Source: Streptomyces sp. SAI-127 (lineage in GTDB: Bacteria > Actinomycetota > Actinomycetes > Streptomycetales > Streptomycetaceae). Taken from it: 64,000 bases of DNA. Positions 8,924 through 17,257 of the stretch are shown here, piece after piece; position 1 is the first letter of the stretch; the number at the start of each line of letters is the position of its first letter. The stretch lies in assembly GCF_029894425.1 (NCBI RefSeq), contig NZ_JARXYJ010000001.1, positions 8,018,501-8,082,500 on the forward strand, given 5' to 3'. The notes beneath the pieces are model-generated. The model was not told where the DNA came from. It did not search any database and saw nothing but the letters and a program-made list of their open reading frames with translations. The position numbers and the translations under genes were made by a program.

Positions 8924-9412
8924 ACAGGGCGCCTACGGGGGTGCCGCGTCGGGTCTTTGCGCGTCTGCAGGCCGGTGGGGGCTGGTCGCGCAGTTCCCCG
9001 CGCCCCTGGGGAGTTGCAGTCACCCGCGCCACGACGGACCGATCCCCACCTCACGCGCCCCGACGGACCGTTAGCCGCACCGCGCGCCCCGACGGGCCGG
9101 TAGCCGCGTACGGCGCGCCGGGGACGGGGTGGGGGGTGTCCACCCGCAGCGGCCGGCGTCCGTTGCCCAGTACTGCTCAATCGACAGCAACCGCCGGACC
9201 GAGGACGGACACCCCCCACCCCGGCCCCGACCCACAACACACCCGCACGCGCTACACCCGCCCCCACCGAACCCGCACAGGCCGCCGCAGGCACCCAGGG
9301 GCGCGGGGAACTGCGCACAACGCCCGCCCCCACCGAACCCGCACCCACCCGCCCAACCGCCGGAGGCACCCGCCCACTGGCCGTACACCGAGTCCGACAG
9401 GACACTGAAGGC
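8924..9412. repeat. Repeat-rich intergenic region with nested inverted repeats
   Basis: I see no gene here. Two 23-nt arms (8988-9010 and 9294-9316) are perfect inverted copies centred on a CAGTTCCCCGCGCCCCTG-type core, a sequence I recognise as a common intergenic repeat in Streptomyces. Inside them a second pair (9126-9141 and 9206-9221; GGGGTGGGGGGTGTCC and its complement) is also perfectly inverted. A 20-nt direct repeat occurs at 9259-9278 and 9325-9344. The layout could form a large cruciform. Confidence 0.75.
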
Positions 9413-10588
9413 GTGCGTACTGTCAAAGCGACGGCCGCTGCCGTCACCGCAGCCCTGGCGGCCGGCACCGCCGGAATCGTCGCCGGGAGGATCGCCAGCG
9501 ACGCCGGACTGAAGGCGTCACCGGGCCGCCCGCTGCCCGGTGAACCCCGGCTCACCGTCCACTCCACCGCCGCCGGCCGCATCGCCCTCACCCGCGACCT
9601 CGCCGCGCTGCGCCCCGGCATCTACGGCCTCGCGGGCGACGCCTCCCACGCCGTCGTGGGCCCCGTCCTCACCGCGGAACCGCACTCCGCCGACACCGTC
9701 GTCCGCCGCCTGGAACGCGTCACCCACGGCACCCTGGAACCCGGCGACAAGGTCTGGCTCACCCCGAACGTGTACGTCGGCAACCCGAAGTCGGTCCTCG
9801 GCCTCGACCACACCGACGTCGAGATCCCGGGCGAACTCGGCACCCTGCCCGCCTGGTTCGTCCCCGGCATACGCGACACCTGGGTCATCGCGGTCCACGG
9901 CCTCGGCACGACCCGCGAACACGCCATGAACGTCATGGAGTTCCTGCACGGGCTCCGCTTCCCGGTCCTCGCCCCCGCCCACCGCGGCGACGCGGGCGCC
10001 CCCCGCCCGCCCGACGGCCTGAACCACTTCGGCGACACCGAGTGGCGCGACCTGGACGCGGTCATGCGCTTCGCCGTCAGCCACGGCGCCCGTCAACTCG
10101 TCCTGCTCGGCTGGTCCACCGGCGCCACGATGGCCCTGCGCGCCGCCGCCCACTCGGGCCTGCGCGACCGCGTCAGGGGGCTGGTCCTGGATTCGCCGGT
10201 CCTCAGCTGGGAGCGGACCCTGCGCGCCCTCGCCGCGGCCCGCCACACCCCCGGCGTCCTCCTGCCGCTCGCGGTGCGCGCGGCACAGGGCCGCACCGGA
10301 CTGCCCAGCGCCCACTCCGGCCTGTACGCGGACCGCACCGTCCCCTACGCCGACCACGAGGACCGGACCGACGACCCGGGCCCCGACCGGCCCCCGCCGC
10401 CGACCCTGATCTTCCACGGCCCGGACGACACGATCGCCCCCTGGGACCTCTCCCGCCGTCTCGCCGGTACCCACCCCGACCGGATCGCCCTCCACACGGT
10501 CCGCCAGGCCCCCCACGCGGCGATGTGGAACGCCGACCCGAGCGGCTACGAAGAGGCACTGCGCCGTTTCCTCACCCCCCTGATGTGA
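9413..10588 (+). CDS. Alpha/beta hydrolase, membrane-anchored or exported
   Basis: A 391-aa hydrolase of the S9/serine aminopeptidase-like type. The N-terminus (VKATAAAVTAALAAGTAGIVAG) is an uncleaved anchor or signal sequence. The catalytic domain starts near residue 155 (WVIAVHGLGTTREH); the nucleophile elbow GWSTG puts Ser at about 236. An acid candidate is in FHGPDDTIAPW and the His in APHAAMW near the C-terminus. The GTG at 9413 opens the frame after the repeat-rich gap. The substrate is unknown. Confidence 0.85.
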   Translation: MRTVKATAAAVTAALAAGTAGIVAGRIASDAGLKASPGRPLPGEPRLTVHSTAAGRIALTRDLAALRPGIYGLAGDASHAVVGPVLTAEPHSADTVVRRLERVTHGTLEPGDKVWLTPNVYVGNPKSVLGLDHTDVEIPGELGTLPAWFVPGIRDTWVIAVHGLGTTREHAMNVMEFLHGLRFPVLAPAHRGDAGAPRPPDGLNHFGDTEWRDLDAVMRFAVSHGARQLVLLGWSTGATMALRAAAHSGLRDRVRGLVLDSPVLSWERTLRALAAARHTPGVLLPLAVRAAQGRTGLPSAHSGLYADRTVPYADHEDRTDDPGPDRPPPPTLIFHGPDDTIAPWDLSRRLAGTHPDRIALHTVRQAPHAAMWNADPSGYEEALRRFLTPLM

Positions 10589-10745
10589 CCTCCGTGCGCC
10601 CCGGTCCCACAGGTTCCGTTTAAGCCCGTACTACTGGCCTGATCACGGCGTATGCCCCTCCGCGCGGCCCCGGCGCCGGCTCGCCCCGTCGCGCGCGGTG
10701 GCATTCCGTTTGGGTTTTCGGACCGTCAACCGGAAGACTGCACCC

Positions 10746-12143
10746 GTGACGTCCCGTATCCCGCGCGACTCCAGGCTTCGACTCGTCCGCCCGCGACCCC
10801 TGGCCGCCGCCCCCTCAGCCGTGAACCAACGGCGCCCACGCCGCCCCGCGCCCCGCCCGCCGGAAGGCACACCGGCCCCCGCGGAACTGGCCAGAATGGC
10901 GCGCTCCGGTCTCGCCGACGCGGCCCGCGTCGCGCACTGGGCCGACGGCGCCCTGGGCCCCGGCAGGGACGGCGCGGGCTCCGACGGCAAGGGCACCCTC
11001 TCCGACGAGACAGCCGGGCGTGCGGCCCGGGACCTCGGCCTGACCCCGGCTCAGGTCCGCGCCGCCTGGGACACCGCCCGCCTCGCCGGTCTGATCGAGG
11101 TGCACGGCGACAGCGCGCGCCCGGGCTGGCGGCTGCGCGCCTGGAACCGCGACGACAGCGCCGTACTGCGCGGCTGGGTCGCCCTCTTCGACGCCTGGTC
11201 CCTCGCCTCCCCGGAACCCACCGACCGCGAGCCCGCCGCCGTCGCCGAGGTCGTCTCGGCCATGCCCCAGGTGCTCTCCTTCCTCCAGCTGTCGGCCGGC
11301 CCCGTCCCGGTCGAGCAGCTCCTGGACCTCCTGGAGCAGCGCGTCACCGAACTGCGCACCGAGCGCTGCGAGATCCCCTACGGCCCCCAGCCGGAGCCCG
11401 TGGAGGAGCCCGAGACGGCCGACGCCCCTCTCGCCCCCCTCCTCGACTGGGCCCTGCGCGCCCTCGCCTCCGTCGGCGCCCTGACCTACGGCGACGGCCA
11501 GGCCACCCTCACCCCGCTCGGCAGCTGGGCGGTGTGGGTCAAGCTGGAGCAGATCTGCGTCGCCGCGCAGAGCCCGGCCGGCAACATCGAGGTCGCCGCC
11601 GAGGAGATGCTGCGCGGCTGCGCCCAGCTGCGCCCCAACGCGGCCCGCGCCGAGTACCGCGCCTGGCTCGCGGCCCGTCCCGTCGGCAGCGCCGTCACCG
11701 AGCTGCTCGGCGCAGCCCGCGGCGACGACGCCCTGCTGCGCGGCCTCGCCTTCGAGGCCCTGCGCGTCGTCGGTGCCCCGGCCGAGCCCGACGTCCGCTC
11801 CGTGGCCGACGAGCCCACCCTGCGGCCGTACGCCCTGCTGTGGCTGGCCGAGCACGACGGGATCGACCCGGAGGACGCCCACGAGGTGCTCACCCGGGAA
11901 GAGGCCACCTGGCTGTGGGTCGACACCGCGGCCGCCGTCGCCGACCACGGCGAGGCCCCGATGCTGGTGCGGCACCTGGAGTCCGCCCTCCAGCCGACCG
12001 TCCCCCGACTGCTCGACGAGGTCCGGGCCGTCGGTCACCCGCGCACCGTGCAGGTCCTGGTCGCCCTCGCCGCCGCCCACCCCGACCCGGCCCTCGCCAA
12101 GGCCGTACGCCGCGCCGCCTTCCAGGTGCACACCGGGGGCTGA
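10746..12143 (+). CDS. Conserved hypothetical protein with alpha-helical repeats
   Basis: A protein of 465 aa from the GTG at 10746, which has GGAAG 9 nt upstream; an in-frame GTG at 10698 lacks such a site. The first 50 residues are basic and Pro-rich. After this come a winged-helix-like segment (LGLTPAQVRAAWDTARLAGLI) and leucine/alanine-rich helices, with HEAT-like repeats toward the end (LVRHLESALQPTVPRLLDEVRAVG). No enzyme motif is recognised. I know related proteins as unannotated Streptomyces hypotheticals. Confidence 0.75.
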   Translation: MTSRIPRDSRLRLVRPRPLAAAPSAVNQRRPRRPAPRPPEGTPAPAELARMARSGLADAARVAHWADGALGPGRDGAGSDGKGTLSDETAGRAARDLGLTPAQVRAAWDTARLAGLIEVHGDSARPGWRLRAWNRDDSAVLRGWVALFDAWSLASPEPTDREPAAVAEVVSAMPQVLSFLQLSAGPVPVEQLLDLLEQRVTELRTERCEIPYGPQPEPVEEPETADAPLAPLLDWALRALASVGALTYGDGQATLTPLGSWAVWVKLEQICVAAQSPAGNIEVAAEEMLRGCAQLRPNAARAEYRAWLAARPVGSAVTELLGAARGDDALLRGLAFEALRVVGAPAEPDVRSVADEPTLRPYALLWLAEHDGIDPEDAHEVLTREEATWLWVDTAAAVADHGEAPMLVRHLESALQPTVPRLLDEVRAVGHPRTVQVLVALAAAHPDPALAKAVRRAAFQVHTGG

Positions 12144-12156
12144 GGGCTCAGCCCCC
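12135..12156. terminator. Bidirectional terminator built from both stop codons
   Basis: A perfect 9-bp stem, GGGGGCTGA (12135-12143) with TCAGCCCCC (12148-12156) and loop GGGC. The TGA of the plus-strand gene and the TGA of the minus-strand VOC gene lie in the two arms. Confidence 0.8.
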
Positions 12157-12561
12157 GATCTCGGGGGCGTACGTTCCGAAGCTCCACACATTGCCCTCGG
12201 CGTCCCGGGCCATGTAGTCCCGGGAGCCGTACTCCTGGTCCGTCGGGGGCATCAGGATCTCCGCGCCGTGCTCCACGGCGCGGCGGTGGTGTGCGTCGAC
12301 GTCGTCCACGACGACGTACACCCCGGTCGTGCCCGCGTCCTTCATCGCCGCGTCGAAGACACCGCCGCGGCCTTTCGAGCCGAGCATCACCGCGCCGTTG
12401 CCCTGCACCAGCTCGGCGTGCAGTACGGAGCCGTCCTCGCCCTCGTACACCGACAGCTCGGTGAATCCGAAGGCCTCCGTCAGCTGCCTGATCGCCGCCT
12501 TCGCGTCGGTGTACAGCAGCGTCGGGTAGATGCTCGGACGCCCACCGCTCGTACCTGCCAT
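12148..12561 (-). CDS. VOC superfamily (glyoxalase-like) protein
   Basis: A 137-aa single-domain protein of the vicinal oxygen chelate fold with the bleomycin-resistance/glyoxalase pattern: PTLLYTDAKAAI at the start, AFGFTE, then VVVDDVDAHHRRAVEHGAEIL and a C-terminal GSRDYMARDAEGNVWSFGTY. The ATG at 12561 has GGGAG 8 nt upstream; the extension to 12768 looks non-coding. The role may be metal-dependent catalysis or ligand sequestration; the substrate is unknown. Confidence 0.85.
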   Translation of the reverse strand: MAGTSGGRPSIYPTLLYTDAKAAIRQLTEAFGFTELSVYEGEDGSVLHAELVQGNGAVMLGSKGRGGVFDAAMKDAGTTGVYVVVDDVDAHHRRAVEHGAEILMPPTDQEYGSRDYMARDAEGNVWSFGTYAPEIGG

Positions 12562-12734
12562 GCCGATCACTCCCTTGTGATCAAACGACGGAACGGAACC
12601 CGGGCGAACGCCGGGAATTCCCCCTGCCGACCAGTCTCGCAGCGACCACTGACAACGGCCCGACGGCAGCCACGACCGCCCCGTAGCGAGACCAACCCAA
12701 CACCGAACCCAGGAAAAGTGCTTGCACGCCCCCG

Positions 12735-12771
12735 TTAGACTTGGCCCATGGCCATTCTCCTCGCGCATTAG
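12735..12771 (+). promoter_or_regulatory. Promoter -10 and leaderless 7-codon leader peptide before the ABC-F gene
   Basis: A -10-like TAGACT (12735-12740) is followed 7 nt later by ATG (12748), so transcription would begin at or next to the start codon. The mini-ORF 12748-12771 encodes MAILLAH and stops at TAG, 60 nt before the ABC-F GTG. GC-rich inverted segments follow (GACGG at 12771-12775 with CCGTC at 12798-12802; GGCGG with CCGCC inside). This resembles ribosome-stalling attenuators upstream of antibiotic-responsive ABC-F genes. The -35 region is weak; a GTGCTTGCAC palindrome lies at 12718-12727. Confidence 0.5.
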
Positions 12772-12831
12772 ACGGCGGGAACGTCCTCAGCCGCCCACCC
12801 GTCAATCCCGAATCCGCCCTGGAGTCTGTCC

Positions 12832-14430
12832 GTGATCTCCGCCTCCGGTATCGAGCTGCGCGCCGGCGCCCGAGTCCTCATCGAGTCCGCCACCTTCCGT
12901 GTCGCCAAGGGCGACCGCATCGGCCTGGTCGGCCGCAACGGCGCGGGGAAGACCACCCTCACCAAGTGCCTGGCCGGCGAGGGCATCCCCGCCGCGGGTC
13001 AGATCACCCGCTCCGGCGAGGTCGGCTACCTCCCCCAGGACCCCCGCACCGGCGACCTCGACGTGCTCGCCCGCGACCGCATCCTCTCCGCGCGCGGCCT
13101 CGACGTCCTGCTGAAGAAGATGCGCGACAACGAACAGCGCATCGCCAACGGCCAGGGCGCCACCCGGGAGAAGGCACTCAGGCAGTACGAGCGCCAGGAG
13201 ACGGAGTTCCTCACCAAGGGCGGGTATTCCGCCGAAGCAGAGGCCTCCACGATCGCCGCCGCGCTCAACCTGCCCGACCGGGTGCTGGGCCAGCCGCTGC
13301 ACACCCTCTCCGGTGGCCAGCGCCGCCGTATCGAACTGGCCCGGATCCTCTTCTCCGACGCCGACACCCTGCTCCTCGACGAGCCGACCAACCACCTCGA
13401 CGCCGACTCGATCATCTGGCTGCGCGACTACCTCAAGACCTACCGCGGCGGCTTCATCGTGATCTCCCACGACGTCGATCTGGTCGAGACGGTCGTCAAC
13501 AAGGTGTTCTACCTGGACGCCAACCGCGCCCAGATCGACGTCTACAACATGGGCTGGAAGCTCTACCAGCAGCAGCGCGAGGCCGACGAGAAGCGCCGCA
13601 AGCGCGAGCGGCAGAACGCCGAGAAGAAGGCCGCGGCCCTGCACTCGCAGGCCGACAAGATGCGCGCCAAGGCCACCAAGACGGTCGCCGCGCAGAACAT
13701 GGCCAAGCGCGCCGACCGGCTGCTCGCCGGCCTCGACGCGGTGCGCCAGCAGGACAAGGTCGCCAAGCTGCGCTTCCCCGAGCCCGCGCCCTGCGGCAAG
13801 ACCCCGCTGATGGCGGAGGGCCTGTCGAAGTCGTACGGCTCGCTGGAGATCTTCACCGACGTCGACCTGGCCATCGACAAGGGCTCCCGCGTGGTCATCC
13901 TGGGCCTGAACGGCGCGGGCAAGACCACCCTGCTGCGTCTGCTGGCCGGGACCGAGCAGCCCGACACCGGCGCGGTCGTGCCCGGCCACGGCCTCAAGCT
14001 CGGCTACTACGCCCAGGAGCACGAGACCCTCGACCCCGAGCGCACGGTCCTGGAGAACATGCGCTCGGCGGCCCCCGACCTCGACCTCGTCGAGGTGCGC
14101 AAGACGCTCGGTTCGTTCCTGTTCTCCGGCGACGACGTCGACAAGCCGGCCGGCGTCCTCTCCGGCGGCGAGAAGACCCGCCTCGCGCTCGCCACCCTGG
14201 TCGTCTCCTCGGCGAACGTCCTCCTGCTCGACGAGCCCACCAACAACCTCGACCCGGCCAGCCGCGAGGAGATCCTCGGCGCGCTGCGCACCTACAAGGG
14301 CGCGGTCGTCCTGGTGACCCACGACGAGGGCGCCGTCGAGGCGCTCCAGCCGGAGCGGATCATCCTGCTGCCGGACGGCGTCGAGGACCTGTGGGGCGCC
14401 GACTACGCGGATCTCGTCGCCCTCGCCTGA
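12832..14430 (+). CDS. ABC-F family ATPase (ribosome-associated, Rv1473-like)
   Basis: Cytoplasmic ABC-F protein of 532 aa with two nucleotide-binding domains and no membrane helices. Domain 1 has GRNGAGKTT near residue 34, LSGGQRRR and LLLDEPTNHLD. A charged linker (about residues 240-310, rich in K/R/E) joins it to domain 2 with GLNGAGKTT, LSGGEKTR and LLLDEPTNNLD. The sequence closely resembles, from memory, M. tuberculosis Rv1473, a macrolide-response ABC-F. The GTG start at 12832 follows a leader peptide, suggesting drug-inducible attenuation. A housekeeping Etta-type role is the alternative. Confidence 0.92.
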   Translation: MISASGIELRAGARVLIESATFRVAKGDRIGLVGRNGAGKTTLTKCLAGEGIPAAGQITRSGEVGYLPQDPRTGDLDVLARDRILSARGLDVLLKKMRDNEQRIANGQGATREKALRQYERQETEFLTKGGYSAEAEASTIAAALNLPDRVLGQPLHTLSGGQRRRIELARILFSDADTLLLDEPTNHLDADSIIWLRDYLKTYRGGFIVISHDVDLVETVVNKVFYLDANRAQIDVYNMGWKLYQQQREADEKRRKRERQNAEKKAAALHSQADKMRAKATKTVAAQNMAKRADRLLAGLDAVRQQDKVAKLRFPEPAPCGKTPLMAEGLSKSYGSLEIFTDVDLAIDKGSRVVILGLNGAGKTTLLRLLAGTEQPDTGAVVPGHGLKLGYYAQEHETLDPERTVLENMRSAAPDLDLVEVRKTLGSFLFSGDDVDKPAGVLSGGEKTRLALATLVVSSANVLLLDEPTNNLDPASREEILGALRTYKGAVVLVTHDEGAVEALQPERIILLPDGVEDLWGADYADLVALA

Positions 14431-14556
14431 GTGGGCACCGCTTGATCGAAAGCGTGATCCACGGCGTGATCCACGGCGTATGGATCATTCGGCCCACCGG
14501 TGATCCATCATCTGTGTGAGATCTCCTCGTACCGAGGTGTGTCCTACATCGATTTC
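14431..14556 (+). repeat. Tandem 12-mers and inverted TGATCCA boxes downstream of ABC-F
   Basis: Two perfect tandem copies of GCGTGATCCACG (14452-14463, 14464-14475) are followed by a degenerate copy (14476-14487). ATGGATCA (14480-14487) pairs with TGATCCAT (14501-14508) across 13 nt. Five TGATC-like boxes fall within about 70 bp. No gene is seen; the site may be an operator cluster or 3'-UTR structure. Confidence 0.55.
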
Positions 14557-14591
14557 ACGGCCGAGCCCTTTATCGACAAGGGCTCGGCCGT
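14557..14591 (+). terminator. Terminator after the ABC-F gene
   Basis: A perfect 14-bp stem (14557-14570 with 14578-14591, ACGGCCGAGCCCTT arm) and a 7-nt TATCGAC loop. The rest of the gap to 14792 holds a GTTCG/CGAAC hairpin (14629-14644) and the likely promoter of the HTH gene; nothing else is recognised. Confidence 0.75.
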
Positions 14592-14792
14592 CGTACGTCG
14601 CTGACCTGGCACTTCACAAAAGAACCCGTTCGGCGGTACGAACGGCTCTGGGTGGAATTACAGATTCCGCTTGTGGGGATGCGCTCCTGTCGTCAAAACC
14701 CTGTCTTACGGACCTTGCCGAATGGGTGGCCATCGCGCCCCGGAGGGGTGATCATGAGGGGACCAGAGCGCACTTCCCATGAGGAGGCACGG

Positions 14793-15014
14793 GTGGCCGA
14801 GACTCTGAAGAAGGGCAGCCGGGTAACCGGCGCCGCGCGCGACAAGCTCGCGGCAGACCTGAAGAAGAAGTACGACTCCGGTGCGAGCATTCGGGCACTG
14901 GCCGAGGAAACCGGCCGCTCGTATGGCTTCGTGCACCGGATGCTCAGCGAATCGGGCGTCACGCTTCGTGGGCGTGGCGGAGCGACGCGGGGCAAGAAGG
15001 CCGCATCGTCCTGA
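14793..15014 (+). CDS. Small helix-turn-helix DNA-binding protein
   Basis: A 73-aa basic protein with one predicted helix-turn-helix (SIRALAEETGRSYGFVHRML), a basic N-terminus (LKKGSRVTGAARDKL) and a basic tail (GRGGATRGKKAASS). I recognise it as a conserved small actinobacterial HTH protein. The GTG at 14793 follows a strong GAGGAGG (14781-14787); a longer frame from 14652 or the ATG at 14754 is possible but less likely. A transcription-factor or nucleoid-associated role is inferred. Confidence 0.8.
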   Translation: MAETLKKGSRVTGAARDKLAADLKKKYDSGASIRALAEETGRSYGFVHRMLSESGVTLRGRGGATRGKKAASS

Positions 15015-15042
15015 TCCGGGCGGCCCATCGGCTTCGATGGTG

Positions 15043-15076
15043 ACCACCCGGTCGGTCGGCTGACTGACCGGGTGGT
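15043..15076 (+). terminator. Terminator after the small HTH gene
   Basis: An 11-bp perfect stem, ACCACCCGGTC (15043-15053) with GACCGGGTGGT (15066-15076), and a 12-nt loop, 28 bp after the stop. Confidence 0.75.
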
Positions 15077-15144
15077 TACTGTGCAGTCACTTAGCTGTGC
15101 CGTCCTGCGGCACGGAGGATGACCGCACTCATCGGAGGCACCCC

Positions 15145-15957
15145 ATGGCGACGTCCAGCCAGGATGGCCAGGAACTCGTTCCCCTGCTCGACAAGGACGG
15201 CGTACGGCTCACCGTCGAGGAGACCCTCGCCAGGGTGACGCTGACCAACCCGGCCAAGCGCAACGCCCAGAGCCCCGCTCTGTGGCGGGCGCTCGCCGAG
15301 GCGGGCCGGCTGGTGCCGGGCTCCGTCCGGGTCGTGGTGCTGCGTGGCGAAGGCAAGTCCTTCTCCGCCGGGCTCGACCGGCAGATGTTCACTCCCGAGG
15401 GGATCGAGGGCGAGCGGTCGTTCATCGACCTCGCCCGCAGTGGTGACGCCGAACTCGACGCCGCCATCGCTCAGTTCCAGGAAGGCTTCACCTGGTGGCG
15501 GCGCAGTGACGTCGTGTCCATCGCCGCCGTGCAGGGGCATGCCATCGGGGCGGGATTCCAGCTGGCCCTCGCCTGTGACCTGCGCGTCGTCGCCGACGAC
15601 GTGCAGTTCGCCATGCGCGAGACCAGCCTGGGCCTGGTCCCCGACCTCACCGGCACCCACCCCCTGGTGGGCCTCGTCGGATACGCCCGGGCGCTGGAGA
15701 TCTGCGCCACCGGGCGCTTCGTCACGGCCGAGGAGGCGGTGAACACCGGCCTCGCCAACCTCGCCGTACCGCTCGACCAGCTCGACGGCGCCGTGCAGGA
15801 CCTGGCGGCCGCACTCCTGTCCGCCCCCCGCGACGCGGTCATCGAGACCAAGGCGCTGCTGCGGGGCGCCCAGGACCGCACCTACGACGAGCAGCGCGCC
15901 GCCGAGCGGGCAGCCCAGACCCGACGACTGCGGGATCTCGCCGGAGTCGGCGACTAG
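15145..15957 (+). CDS. Enoyl-CoA hydratase/isomerase family protein
   Basis: A crotonase-fold protein of 270 aa, cytoplasmic, likely acting on acyl-CoA thioesters in fatty acid or branched-chain catabolism. The family pattern includes the oxyanion-hole segments GEGKSFSAGLDRQMF and AVQGHAIGAGFQLALACDLRV and the ETSLGLVPDLTGTH region. The second catalytic Glu of true hydratases is not obvious at LVPDLTGT, so isomerase or another crotonase chemistry is possible. The ATG at 15145 has GGAGG at 15135-15139. The stop overlaps the convergent downstream gene (CTAG). Confidence 0.85.
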   Translation: MATSSQDGQELVPLLDKDGVRLTVEETLARVTLTNPAKRNAQSPALWRALAEAGRLVPGSVRVVVLRGEGKSFSAGLDRQMFTPEGIEGERSFIDLARSGDAELDAAIAQFQEGFTWWRRSDVVSIAAVQGHAIGAGFQLALACDLRVVADDVQFAMRETSLGLVPDLTGTHPLVGLVGYARALEICATGRFVTAEEAVNTGLANLAVPLDQLDGAVQDLAAALLSAPRDAVIETKALLRGAQDRTYDEQRAAERAAQTRRLRDLAGVGD

Positions 15958-16670
15958 GCCGGCACGCCCGTCACCAGCACGGCCACCGTCGGACGGTCCG
16001 CCAGCACCTCTCCCACGGCGGCGCGGACCTCCCGGGCCACGTCCAGGGCCCGGCGGTCCGCGCCCACCGCCAGTTCGACGCGGACATGGCGGCGCGGAAG
16101 CGAGCCGTCCCCGGTCTCCCGGTCCCCGATGTGCACCGGCCGCCCGAGCAGACCGGTCAGCCGGTACACACCGGGCACCGACAGAGCGGCGCCGGCCGCG
16201 AGAGCCTCGTCGCCCGGCCCCGCCTCCACGGCACGCGGCGGCTCGGGCTGTCGTACGGGAGACGGTTCCGCGTCCTCGTCCACGAGGGCCGTCACCCGCA
16301 GGTCCACCTCGCCGAGCTCCAGCCCCAGCCGCTGCGCCGCCGCCCCGGCGAGCGCCGTGCGCAGCCGCTCCGCCGTGACCGGCAGCGGCTGTGCGGGGGT
16401 GGCCTCGAACTCCGCCGTCACCCGCAGCGGGCCGGGCGGCAGCGCGCTCGGAGGCGGCGGTACGGCGGGCTCGTGCGTGTCCTCCGGATCGGCGAGGCCG
16501 ATGCGCACGCCGCCGAGCCGTACATCCGGTAGGTCTCGCACGGCGGCCCGCAGCACCCCCTGAGCCGCTTCCTCGGAGATCCACGCTCCGTCGCGCGGCC
16601 CGCCCAGGGGCAGCAGCCGCCCCAGCCCCAGCTGATGCCGCACCGTCCGTGCCCACTGCTCCGCCGTCAT
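15954..16670 (-). CDS. Conserved protein of the Asp23 cluster (possible 'nucleopolyhedrovirus P10 family')
   Basis: A 238-aa acidic, Ala/Pro-rich soluble protein starting TAEQWARTVRHQLGLGRLLP. Its middle and C-terminal parts (LRVTAEFEATP, HVRVELAVGADRRALDVAREVRAAVGEVL) resemble the alternating strand-helix pattern of Asp23-type domains, and I tentatively recall the database name nucleopolyhedrovirus P10 family for such proteins. It is transcribed divergently from the asp23 genes across 86 bp. Its TAG overlaps the TAG of the enoyl-CoA hydratase gene in CTAG. Function unknown; an envelope-stress association is inferred from position. Confidence 0.75.
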   Translation of the reverse strand: MTAEQWARTVRHQLGLGRLLPLGGPRDGAWISEEAAQGVLRAAVRDLPDVRLGGVRIGLADPEDTHEPAVPPPPSALPPGPLRVTAEFEATPAQPLPVTAERLRTALAGAAAQRLGLELGEVDLRVTALVDEDAEPSPVRQPEPPRAVEAGPGDEALAAGAALSVPGVYRLTGLLGRPVHIGDRETGDGSLPRRHVRVELAVGADRRALDVAREVRAAVGEVLADRPTVAVLVTGVPA

Positions 16671-16756
16671 TACTCCAGCCTGCCGCATCTCTGGCGCGCG
16701 ATCGCGCAACCGCGCTTACGGTGGTCGAAGGAGGACGACCGAAAGGGGTGATGGCG

Positions 16757-17221
16757 ATGACCGACATGACGCAGAACACCGAGGTGGAGTCGTCGGTGCA
16801 GCCGCGGAAGACCACCAAGCGCGGCGGCGGCGACGCGGCGACACGTGGGCGGACCACCATCGCCGACGGTGTCGTGGAGAAGATCGCCGGACTCGCGGCA
16901 CGGGACGTCCTCGGCGTCCACGCCATGGGCAGCGGGCTGAGCCGCACCTTCGGGGCGGTACGGGACCGGGTGCCCGGCGGTTCGAAGTCCGCCACACGCG
17001 GGGTCAAGGTGGAGGTCGGCGAGGTGCAGACCGCGCTCGACCTGGAGATCGTCGTCGACTACGGCGTCTCGATCTCCGACGTGGCCAGGGCCGTGCGGGA
17101 GAACGTCGTGTCCGCGGTGGAGCGGATGACCGGCCTGGAAGTCGTCGAGGTCAACATCGCGGTGAGCGACGTGAAGCTGCCCGACGAAGAGGACGAGGAG
17201 CCGGAGACCCGGCTCCAGTAG
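16757..17221 (+). CDS. Asp23/Gls24 family envelope stress response protein
   Basis: A 154-aa cytoplasmic protein with an Asp23/Gls24 domain: GRTTIADGVVEKIAGLAARDVLGV, then VEVGEVQTALDLEIVVDYGVSI and VSAVERMTGLEVVEVNIAVSDV. The N-terminal 30 residues are polar (EVESSVQPRKTTKRGGG). In Firmicutes such proteins are held at the membrane by AmaP, and a candidate AmaP-like gene follows here. Start choice: ATG 16757 with AAGGGG about 8 nt upstream; 16748 and 16751 are also possible. It is the first gene of a five-gene plus-strand unit. Confidence 0.88.
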   Translation: MTDMTQNTEVESSVQPRKTTKRGGGDAATRGRTTIADGVVEKIAGLAARDVLGVHAMGSGLSRTFGAVRDRVPGGSKSATRGVKVEVGEVQTALDLEIVVDYGVSISDVARAVRENVVSAVERMTGLEVVEVNIAVSDVKLPDEEDEEPETRLQ

Positions 17222-17257
17222 CCGGACCACACCTTCAGGGACCTTAGGGAGCGCACG

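Noticed and set aside
12562..12768. Extension of the VOC protein to 206 aa
   Set aside because: The added residues are low-quality sequence over the ABC-F promoter; the internal ATG has GGGAG at good spacing.
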